Shown here: in pieces, positions 57,634 through 64,000 of the stretch
Numbering within the stretch: the stretch's first letter is position 1
How the letters are laid out: each line of letters starts with the position of its first letter
Virus record (IMG/VR): IMGVR_UViG_3300042478_001888
Span: 1-64,000 of that record
DNA from: a virus
Strand: one strand, 5' to 3'
Length of the DNA stretch: 64,000 bases
Translations under genes and position numbers: made by a program
Notes under the pieces: model-generated
The model's input: the letters and a program-made list of their open reading frames with translations, nothing else
Database searches by the model: none
Told to the model about the DNA's origin: nothing

Positions 57634-58679
57634 ATCATCACCGGCATGAAGTACAAGGCAACATCGCCCTTAATAATTCCTACCACTCGGTTATCTGCTT
57701 GGAAGCCAATGGTAGCCTCGCCAATCATTCCCACAGCTTGAAGCAACTGCTTGCCGTTTAACCCTACCTCATTCTCTTCAAGCAATCCCGGCATCTCTTC
57801 CTCATAGTTCTTGCCAAAGTCAATATCCTCAGAAGCTACCTTCCCCTTGCCAATTCTAATCAGGGAAGTAGCCTTCGGGCTAAAAGATATACACCTTTCC
57901 ACAGCACCTAAAAACTCCGGCAGGGAAACCTCGCAAAGCACTGGGTACTCTTTAATAATCACACTTTCAATAACCTCTAATTTCATTGGGTTGTCGGCAG
58001 TACGCATGAACAAAGAGGTAATGCCATCGCTAAACTGATGCCACTTCTCAGATGCACCAACATGAACTATGCCTTGCATACTGGCAACCACCGGGATATA
58101 CCTTGGGGTTATGCCCACAATCCTACCATCGTTTTCCTCTACCCTGTCTATGTACTTAACCTCTGAGAGATAAACACTATACGCATTGGTGGCGTAGCAA
58201 TACACCTTATCCCTTCGTGTTTGTAGGTTTACTTGGCACATTTGTGGCCGCAGATCATCATTGCCAGCGAACCTGCCAGCCAAGGAAAGGTGTGAAACAA
58301 GGTCTTTAACCGGCTCGGAAAATAGCGCTGGGGCTAAGGTATAGTTAAAGGATAGTGCCGAAGAACTGTCTTGGAGTGGCACTTGGCCTTTACCCCTGCC
58401 GCTTTTGAAGTATAGCACATCGGAGGCGGTAAGCCCTATGTCTTCGGCGCTTCCCTTATTTGCGATTGTTTCAAGGTCATAGTATGAAACATAAAAGTCA
58501 TTGGGAATAGTGTCGGGGAAAGCCTCAATGTTAATCAATATCGCGGCATCTAACCCAGCGCAAGATATTGTCCTGTCTGTTACCCTCAGCCAAGAAGTTG
58601 CTGGTGCGGTGCTTTTTGCTTTTGCTACTGGCGCTAAGGCTGCCAATGCGTTTTTTAGTTGTGTTCTAGTTACTACCAT
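57630..58679 (-). CDS. dnaN: DNA polymerase III beta sliding clamp (second clamp)
   Basis: A 349-residue protein of beta-clamp length: an N-terminal TRTQLKNALAALAP helix, three domain-length repeats, and the C-terminal end ALYFMPVMI that resembles the clamp terminus. It lacks the extra N-terminal domain of the 3929-5188 clamp. It is coupled to the helicase and primase-like genes and would tether polymerase to DNA. Confidence 0.8.
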   Translation of the reverse strand: MVVTRTQLKNALAALAPVAKAKSTAPATSWLRVTDRTISCAGLDAAILINIEAFPDTIPNDFYVSYYDLETIANKGSAEDIGLTASDVLYFKSGRGKGQVPLQDSSSALSFNYTLAPALFSEPVKDLVSHLSLAGRFAGNDDLRPQMCQVNLQTRRDKVYCYATNAYSVYLSEVKYIDRVEENDGRIVGITPRYIPVVASMQGIVHVGASEKWHQFSDGITSLFMRTADNPMKLEVIESVIIKEYPVLCEVSLPEFLGAVERCISFSPKATSLIRIGKGKVASEDIDFGKNYEEEMPGLLEENEVGLNGKQLLQAVGMIGEATIGFQADNRVVGIIKGDVALYFMPVMI

Positions 58680-60268
58680 GTTTTTATGTAATTGTATATT
58701 TCTTCAAAGATATTTTCCTTTTTCATATTATATGGCTTACCATCAATAATTTTATCAATGTCCTCCATTTTGTTCCCCATTAAGTTCCAGATATGCTCGT
58801 CAATAGTATCTTTTACGAGTATGGTATAGATGTTCACTGGCTTGGTCTGGCCGGCACGATACACCCTACTCACTGCCTGGGCGAAGTCAGTAGGTACAAA
58901 TGCCCAATTCAAGAAGAGTACATCGGAAGCGTTTTGAAGCTCAATAGAGGTCCCTGCGGCCCTCATATTGCCAATGAATACCTTGCACCTATTATCTCCA
59001 GTAAACCTTCTAATAATGTCTCCACGCTTCTCTGTGGCAACGCTCCCATCGATATAAGCCGCCGAAGGGTATAACTTATACACCTCTTGCAAGGGGGCGG
59101 TATAACTACCAAACACCACAGCCTTTTTCCCAGCCTCAATGATATTGTCAATAGTTTCCTTAATGATTGGCACTTTGGCTAAAGATATGATTCGATTTAG
59201 GGAATGGATATTGTTTTCAAGCTGCTGCCTGGTTCTAACCTCCTCCTCGCAGATTCTTTTAATTTCAGCCTCGTACTGTTCTAGCCACTGGCCATCGCCC
59301 TTCACATTGTAAAGCACATAGTTTTTCTTTGGCATATCCCAGCAATCTTCCAGCCGATACCTTACCATAAAGTTTGCCATTTCGCGTCTAAGCTGGGGGA
59401 TATTCTTTGCCCCTTTCACTTTAAAGCCATCTTTCTCCAAGAAATTAAGGTCAAACTTCAACTTGTTGGAGCCTAAAGGGTGGCCGGCAAGTTTAAGGTA
59501 AGCAAAGAAATCATCTGCCCTATTGGTGTTGGGTGTGCCAGAGGCAAAGGTAATATGGGCATCAGAGCCTTTAAGGATAGCCTTCACAGCCTTAAACCTT
59601 TGGGTTTTGGTACTCTTGATCCGTTGGCACTCGTCTAGGATAATGTGCTTTATGCCCTTGCTTCTAAGGTAATCAACACTCCTATGCAATAGGTCATAGT
59701 TGATAATGATAAACTTTTCGTTTAGGGCTTGAATAAAGTGGCGGCGCTGGGAATACACTACGGTAAACTCAAAGGAGTTAAATCCCCACTGCTCACTCAG
59801 GGAGGTTACCCAGTTGTCTTTGGCACTGGCCTCACAAACTATTAAAGTTGGGTAGAGGTTTTTGTACTTAGACTTCATGATGGTGGTAATGGTTTTGCCG
59901 GTGCCTTGGTCTAGGGCTGCTAGGGTATGCTTGTTGGTGCAAGCAAACATTAGGGTGTCTATTTGGTGGTGGCGTAGCTTCCTGCCGTTGAGGGGGAATA
60001 GGGAGTGTACCTTGGTGTCAAACATTTTGTAGAGTTTGTTGTATGCTACCTTTAGCTTTTCGGCGATTATGATGCCTTGGGGAGACTTCCAATCTATGCC
60101 TCTATCATCAAGGAGATTCTTTACCGCCTCTTTGCGGAGCGCCGAAAGGTTACCCTTCCAATAGGCTTTCCCCCCCACCACAACCTTTGTCATACCATAC
60201 AGCTCTGCATAATACTCTCCCTCCCTATACTCTAGATATAGGTTTCCATTCTCCTTTAAGTGCATCAT
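58673..60268 (-). CDS. SNF2-type superfamily 2 helicase
   Basis: A 531-residue helicase with motif I DQGTGKTITT (Lys125), motif II LDECQRIKS near 217, motif III SGTPNTNRAD near 240, and motif VI QAVSRVYRAGQTKPV with DTIDEHIW, characteristic of the SNF2/RapA group. Likely unwinds or remodels DNA during replication. It overlaps its neighbours by a few bases. Confidence 0.9.
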   Translation of the reverse strand: MMHLKENGNLYLEYREGEYYAELYGMTKVVVGGKAYWKGNLSALRKEAVKNLLDDRGIDWKSPQGIIIAEKLKVAYNKLYKMFDTKVHSLFPLNGRKLRHHQIDTLMFACTNKHTLAALDQGTGKTITTIMKSKYKNLYPTLIVCEASAKDNWVTSLSEQWGFNSFEFTVVYSQRRHFIQALNEKFIIINYDLLHRSVDYLRSKGIKHIILDECQRIKSTKTQRFKAVKAILKGSDAHITFASGTPNTNRADDFFAYLKLAGHPLGSNKLKFDLNFLEKDGFKVKGAKNIPQLRREMANFMVRYRLEDCWDMPKKNYVLYNVKGDGQWLEQYEAEIKRICEEEVRTRQQLENNIHSLNRIISLAKVPIIKETIDNIIEAGKKAVVFGSYTAPLQEVYKLYPSAAYIDGSVATEKRGDIIRRFTGDNRCKVFIGNMRAAGTSIELQNASDVLFLNWAFVPTDFAQAVSRVYRAGQTKPVNIYTILVKDTIDEHIWNLMGNKMEDIDKIIDGKPYNMKKENIFEEIYNYIKTW

Positions 60269-60726
60269 AGATTCTCTTTCAGGAAGGCGTCAAAATGCGT
60301 GTAGGATTCAAAAACATTGGCGAGTTTCTTGCTAAGTTCTTTTGCAGTCCATTTCTTTTCCAGCATAGTATCAATAGCATCTTTGAATACAGCATACATA
60401 AGGTCGGAAGCCTCGGAAGAGCCATCTGCCAACCACCTGTCCCCTTCACGCACAAACACTAAGTCAATCCCTCTGCAATACACCTCAGCGAAGCTAGAAT
60501 TGTCTGTATCTACAATCACATCGCCATACGTTTCAATCGTGCCATAGCCATCGAAATTAACATATCCGGCAGAGGTAACAATCAGGCAGTCTTTACTTCC
60601 CCTTACGAGGGTGTCAAAGTCGTGCTGGTTGTTGGGGGTGGCAGAGTAAGAAACCTTGCCCATTGCGGTGTAAACGTACTCATCATCTCGATAGTCGCTT
60701 AACTTGTTGATTACAATTTTTATCAT
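60265..60726 (-). CDS. Hypothetical protein in the replication operon
   Basis: A 153-residue acidic protein (MIKIVINKLSDYRDDEYVYT) with no recognisable domain, coupled (4-nt overlap) to the helicase gene and 3 bp from the SbcC-like gene. Its place suggests an accessory subunit for one of these. Confidence 0.5.
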   Translation of the reverse strand: MIKIVINKLSDYRDDEYVYTAMGKVSYSATPNNQHDFDTLVRGSKDCLIVTSAGYVNFDGYGTIETYGDVIVDTDNSSFAEVYCRGIDLVFVREGDRWLADGSSEASDLMYAVFKDAIDTMLEKKWTAKELSKKLANVFESYTHFDAFLKENL

Positions 60727-60729
60727 GGC

Positions 60730-61980
60730 TTAAAGTATTTCCTCTGTGAATTTAATCTCTACACCTTCCTCTGCGTCCCAGCCAACCTTTTCAAAGATAA
60801 GCTGAATATCCTCTCCGGCCAAGTCAACAATCCGCTCAAAGGTATCTTTGTCCATTGAGTTCATGTCTAGCTTCATTACCCTAAAGTTTGAGCCTAAAGC
60901 GCGGAAGATATGGAAGCCTACCTCGTATATCTTGGCAGTGTTTATCTGCCCTTCCTCAAAGGGTAGGCCGTTTAGGTAAACACCATCATCATCAAACGAT
61001 AAGCCTTCAACCGGCAAGGAACTGCTGGAGAGTATCTCTGCCTTTTCCCTGTCTATGTCAGCGAGTTTATTGGTTAAGGAAACACTTGCCTTTTTGTAGT
61101 ATTGGAGTTCTTGGTGTTGGGCTATGAGTGCCTCTTGGATTTTTACTTTGGCGTTATGCTCTTCGGCGGCCTTTAGCTTTTCGGATATTTGTTCTCCCGA
61201 GGGCTTTTCCCTTTTCTTTAACCAAGCATCAGCCTTTTCAATCTCTGCCTTTAGGGTTTCGTTTTCAAGCTCTAATGCTTTAATCTTTTCCCGGTAGCCC
61301 TCAATCGCCGAAAGGTTATCATTGAGCTTATCAAGCCTCTCCGCCTTGCCACTTTCAGCCCTAACATAAAGCTCAACTTCTTTCCCTACATTCTGCATCT
61401 GGGAATAAATATCCGAGGTGTCAATAGCCTTTAGCATTTCCCCCAACTCTTGACCTTTGAGCTTACCTTCGTACTCAGAAACCTTTCGGTTAACATCTGT
61501 ACGATCCTCATAGGCCTTTTTCCTTTCAATATCTAACAGGTCTAATTCTTTCTTCCTACCAGACAAAGTTTTAAGAAGCTCAATTTGCTCGTTTTTCTTG
61601 CGTCTAAGGAAGTTTTCCACTACGTCAAAGGAGATAGTGCCAAGCATCTGCCGAAAGGCCTTTATACCTAACTTCTGGCCTTGGGAGTTATGCACTGTGA
61701 TATTCCCTTCGGTTTTACCGGTGTTGTTTGACCATACAGCCCTTACCTTGTAGGTATCTTGCTCATCTCCCACCTCCACAATTACCTCTGCCATAGTTTC
61801 CCCTTTACGGATTACCTCTGTGGGGTGGCCTTGGCCGGAAAGGGTGGAGAGGAAGGCTTGAATGGTTGATGTCTTACCGGCACCATTGGGCGCGGTAACA
61901 ATGAACGACTTGCCATCTACGTTTATCTGGGCTTCGGATATGCCCTTGTAGTTCTTAATGTGTGCGCTTTGTAGCTTCAT
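60730..61980 (-). CDS. SbcC/RecF-type AAA ATPase
   Basis: A 416-residue protein with Walker A APNGAGKTS (Lys36), a Gln/Lys/Glu coiled coil near 115-330, and a C-terminal Asp/Glu stretch (IQLIFEKVGW) where the signature and Walker B normally lie. The layout resembles the phage recombination ATPase of the gp46/SbcC class but is short. No SbcD-type partner is adjacent. Confidence 0.78.
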   Translation of the reverse strand: MKLQSAHIKNYKGISEAQINVDGKSFIVTAPNGAGKTSTIQAFLSTLSGQGHPTEVIRKGETMAEVIVEVGDEQDTYKVRAVWSNNTGKTEGNITVHNSQGQKLGIKAFRQMLGTISFDVVENFLRRKKNEQIELLKTLSGRKKELDLLDIERKKAYEDRTDVNRKVSEYEGKLKGQELGEMLKAIDTSDIYSQMQNVGKEVELYVRAESGKAERLDKLNDNLSAIEGYREKIKALELENETLKAEIEKADAWLKKREKPSGEQISEKLKAAEEHNAKVKIQEALIAQHQELQYYKKASVSLTNKLADIDREKAEILSSSSLPVEGLSFDDDGVYLNGLPFEEGQINTAKIYEVGFHIFRALGSNFRVMKLDMNSMDKDTFERIVDLAGEDIQLIFEKVGWDAEEGVEIKFTEEIL

Positions 61981-61985
61981 GGTTT

Positions 61986-62237
61986 TTATTGTTTAGGTTG
62001 TATGATTACTCCTTGTGGATATGATAATTCACTTTCATTCACTCCTATTGGCATATTACCCCAACTTTCTTCAACAGGTAGTATTGTTGCTGATGATAGG
62101 ATTTCTTTTAATTCTTTGATTCTCCCTAAGTAGTAATCGTTGTTATCTGATGATGATTCCTTGCGTGTATTTTCAAGTTCAGCTATCTTAGCTTCAATCT
62201 CTTGTTTACCCTCTTGGGTTAAATAAATGCCTATCAT
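61986..62237 (-). CDS. Small coiled-coil protein
   Basis: An 83-residue protein with a helix (EGKQEIEAKIAELENTRKE) and a Pro/Gly-rich C-terminal half. Located 5 bp from the SbcC-like gene. No family recognised. Confidence 0.5.
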   Translation of the reverse strand: MIGIYLTQEGKQEIEAKIAELENTRKESSSDNNDYYLGRIKELKEILSSATILPVEESWGNMPIGVNESELSYPQGVIIQPKQ

Positions 62238-62446
62238 GGTTTATTGGTTAAAGGTTTCGTTGTACTATCGTTCACCGCTGCTGCAATTGTTTGTAATATC
62301 CAAAATTCTCCGTGTTTAAAAGCCTCATTACTCTGCTCCTTCTCCATTTCTTTGGCTTGATAAAAATCAACTGCTGAAAGTTTACCATTTTCATTTAGTT
62401 GCACTTCCAACCATTCTACCGCTGTTTGTTGTTTGTTGTTGCTCAT
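62234..62446 (-). CDS. QQTAVE / MEKEQ family small protein
   Basis: A 70-residue protein (MSNNKQQTAVEWLEVQL, then AKEMEKEQSNEAF), a close relative of 20613-20852. The usual YYNET C-terminus is replaced by TTKPLTNKP here. Function unknown. Confidence 0.6.
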   Translation of the reverse strand: MSNNKQQTAVEWLEVQLNENGKLSAVDFYQAKEMEKEQSNEAFKHGEFWILQTIAAAVNDSTTKPLTNKP

Positions 62447-62449
62447 AAG

Positions 62450-62702
62450 TTATTTGTTATAGGTTTCGTTGTAGTATTTTTCAGCGTCTGCCATTGGGTC
62501 ATCATCATTCCAACCGTTGTTTGAATAGGCGGATTATCTGCTCCTTCTCCAGTTCTTTAGCTTGTTCGCAAAAGTTAATAGCTTTGACTAATCCAATTCT
62601 ATAATCCCCTGTACGATTTGTGCCAAGTTGATTGTGGGCAGATTTTCTTATTTCTTCTTTTAGCTGGCTAATTACCAATTCTAACGCTGTTTGCTGTGGC
62701 AT
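62450..62702 (-). pseudogene. QQTALE / MEKEQ family gene with a one-base frameshift
   Basis: From ATG 62702 the frame reads MPQQTALELVISQLKEE ... ELEKEQIIRLF, then KQRLE and stop. In the neighbouring frame immediately downstream, the family's usual ending ADAEKYYNETYNK runs on to a stop at 62450. Removing one A from the AAA at 62520-62522 joins both frames. This is a real indel or a sequencing error, not a natural end. Confidence 0.6.
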
Positions 62703-62703
62703 A

Positions 62704-63492
62704 TTACTTCTTTTTTTGTTGTTCAAACCATTCTTTTTTTGCTTTTGGGAATGAATAATTTTCTCCTCTATATAACCATCCATTATAAAATGCATTATGT
62801 AAATCTTCCTCACTATACATTCTTTCAGCTTGAAATTTAGCACCATTATTAAATATATTTCTTGGTTCTTCATTCAAATCAACTGCCTTCATTGGAAAAT
62901 ACATTAGCCTTATTGGATATAATCTTTCAGCAGCTTCTTCATGAGTTTCTTGTTTAGGTTCTAAAGCCCCCTTCAACCTCATATAGTTTTCAGCTCTTTG
63001 CTTAGCTTCTTCGGTAGGTTCTTCAAGAGTTTTTTGTAAAGGTTCACAATCACAAGTTATAGTATGACCACAATAACATTTAATTTGTTTAGGTTCTTCT
63101 TGTGGAAGAATGATTTTGTATCGCCAAGTTCCATCCGGAGAAACATTACCCATTTTAAACCCAAACATAGTACCATTTCCTTCCCATTCGTTTTCAACCT
63201 CAACCCTCTCACAACTTGGATTCTTAACAAACCATTCTAAGAACTCATTGTCAATAGGTTGTACCCCTTCTGCGATTAGGTCTGGGTTGTCGGTTAGAAT
63301 GATTTTTTTACACCAATTACTATGATTTACATTCTTTTCATAGATTAAATCATCACACTTATCTAACTTACCATTTAGTGTATTTAAAAACCAATCTCCC
63401 TCTTTAATTCTCTCATCATTAGTGATGTAAAGGTATTGATGCAGAACATCAGCGCCTTCTTGCTCTTTTGTAATTAAATGTACGTTTGTCAT
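62704..63492 (-). CDS. Hypothetical phage protein (ITNDERIKEGDW family)
   Basis: A 262-residue protein with QYLYITNDERIKEGDWFLN, IILTDNPDLIAEGV and DNEFLEWFVKNPSCE, a block I recognise as conserved in Bacteroidetes phages without a function. A CYCGH / CDCEP cysteine pair could bind metal. The C-terminal part is charged and helical. It ends 1 bp before the start of the gene at 62702. Confidence 0.6.
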   Translation of the reverse strand: MTNVHLITKEQEGADVLHQYLYITNDERIKEGDWFLNTLNGKLDKCDDLIYEKNVNHSNWCKKIILTDNPDLIAEGVQPIDNEFLEWFVKNPSCERVEVENEWEGNGTMFGFKMGNVSPDGTWRYKIILPQEEPKQIKCYCGHTITCDCEPLQKTLEEPTEEAKQRAENYMRLKGALEPKQETHEEAAERLYPIRLMYFPMKAVDLNEEPRNIFNNGAKFQAERMYSEEDLHNAFYNGWLYRGENYSFPKAKKEWFEQQKKK

Positions 63493-63674
63493 GGTGTTTG
63501 TGTTTTAATTTGTTTACTTAAAGATTTAAGTTCGTTAATGAGTTGGCTTACCTCGCTTTTGGTTAGCGATGTTTTGTAATAATAGTCGCAGCATTCTCCA
63601 ATAAACAATTCTCCGCTGGGACTAACTTCAAAAAAAACAATTCTTGCTTCCTCAAGTTTTTTGAGTATTGGCAT
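63489..63674 (-). CDS. Small hypothetical protein
   Basis: A 61-residue protein (MPILKKLEEARIVFFEVSPS) overlapping the gene at 63492 by 4 nt. Contains the Cys pair region GECCDYYYK. No family recognised. Confidence 0.45.
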   Translation of the reverse strand: MPILKKLEEARIVFFEVSPSGELFIGECCDYYYKTSLTKSEVSQLINELKSLSKQIKTQTP

Positions 63675-63685
63675 GGTTTTGTGTA

Positions 63686-63916
63686 TTAAAGGTTAGTAGG
63701 CTGCGACCAGTCAATGCGGTAGATTGCGTTCTTGTGTTCTACTACCTCGAAGCCGTTTATTTTTAGCCTTTGAATGTCTTCATTGGCAATCGGGCCTTTT
63801 ACCCAGCAGTACATTTCGCCTTGCTTAGCCTTGTTAATGCAGGCGGCTTCGATTTCGGCCATTAAAATTCTTGGCTTGATGTTTGCCAAGTTGTGAAGGT
63901 GGTTTGCGTAAATCAT
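63686..63916 (-). CDS. Small hypothetical protein
   Basis: A 76-residue protein (MIYANHLHNLANIKPRILMA) with a beta/alpha pattern, 11 bp before the next leftward gene. Function unknown. Confidence 0.45.
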   Translation of the reverse strand: MIYANHLHNLANIKPRILMAEIEAACINKAKQGEMYCWVKGPIANEDIQRLKINGFEVVEHKNAIYRIDWSQPTNL

Positions 63917-63927
63917 GGTGTTTGTTG

Positions 63928-64000
63928 TTAATTGTTTATCTCGTTAAGTTCAATTTGCAAGCTGCTAATCATTGATGATACTCTGCCCTTGGCAAACTCA
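63928..64000 (-). CDS. C-terminal part of a gene entering from the right edge
   Basis: A leftward frame enters at 64000 and reads EFAKGRVSSMISSLQIELNE before a TAA at 63928-63930. Only 23 residues are visible, so no function can be given. Confidence 0.45.
   Translation of the reverse strand, partial: EFAKGRVSSMISSLQIELNEINN

Noticed and set aside
1-64000. CRISPR array or insertion sequence
   Set aside because: No regularly spaced repeats of CRISPR length and no transposase motifs were seen.
1-64000. Joining the two edge-truncated genes as one gene of a 64,000-bp circle
   Set aside because: The visible partial frames do not join in phase across position 64000/1, so the window is probably cut from a larger sequence.

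Overview
The window is a large part of a tailed double-stranded DNA phage genome (or prophage) that infects a member of the Bacteroidetes. The host assignment rests on promoters: many genes are preceded by a close match to the Bacteroidetes -7 box TAnnTTTG, some with TTTG 15-19 nt upstream, while Shine-Dalgarno sequences are scarce. Portal, scaffold, capsid, neck and large nozzle/ejection-type genes are present, but I found no tape measure, tail tube or sheath. This points to a short-tailed (podovirus) particle, and the order and N-terminal signatures recall crAss-like phages. No taxonomic search was possible.

Layout: (1) 1-10.3 kb, leftward early/accessory genes: HTH proteins, RadC-like protein, a fused sliding clamp, a YD-repeat miniprotein, a metallophosphoesterase, an HNH nuclease and a degenerate tRNA-Leu-like sequence. 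An 880-bp gene-free stretch (6.64-7.52 kb) with a GT/GC tract and iteron-like repeats is a candidate origin. (2) 10.5-52.1 kb, rightward: small serine recombinase, adenine methylase, TerL split into ATPase and nuclease genes, portal, scaffold, capsid, decoration. A regulatory hub follows (20.2-22.2 kb) with miniature transcription units, palindromes and a possible cassette. Then come a Pol A-like replicase, a methylase, thioredoxin, neck and nozzle genes, ejection-type proteins including a 2887-residue protein with an embedded C5-cytosine methyltransferase, small basic proteins, fibres, and an amidase / unimolecular spanin / holin lysis set. (3) 52.1-64 kb, leftward: SSB-like protein, MazG, muramidase, VRR-NUC, two methyltransferases, VirE_N-type primase-like protein, second sliding clamp, SNF2-type helicase, SbcC-like ATPase and small genes. 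If the genome is circular or permuted, blocks 3 and 1 would form one leftward early/replication region facing the rightward late block.

Logic of the genome: replication is served by two clamp-like proteins, a helicase, a primase-like protein, an SSB-like protein and a minimal polymerase. Defence is likely evaded by five DNA methyltransferase domains of different classes with no restriction enzyme seen, one of them probably carried in the virion. Late genes build and deliver the particle, and a compact cassette lyses the cell.

The most unusual whole-window signal is a dispersed motif, GCGCCGAA (reverse TTCGGCGC), with core CGCCGAA counted by eye at about 70 sites against about 5 expected from base composition. 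It occurs in all reading frames, both orientations and intergenic hairpins. The other strong signals are the short promoter-RNA-terminator units, the 21-bp hairpin with three operator-like copies, and the methyltransferase embedded in the giant protein.
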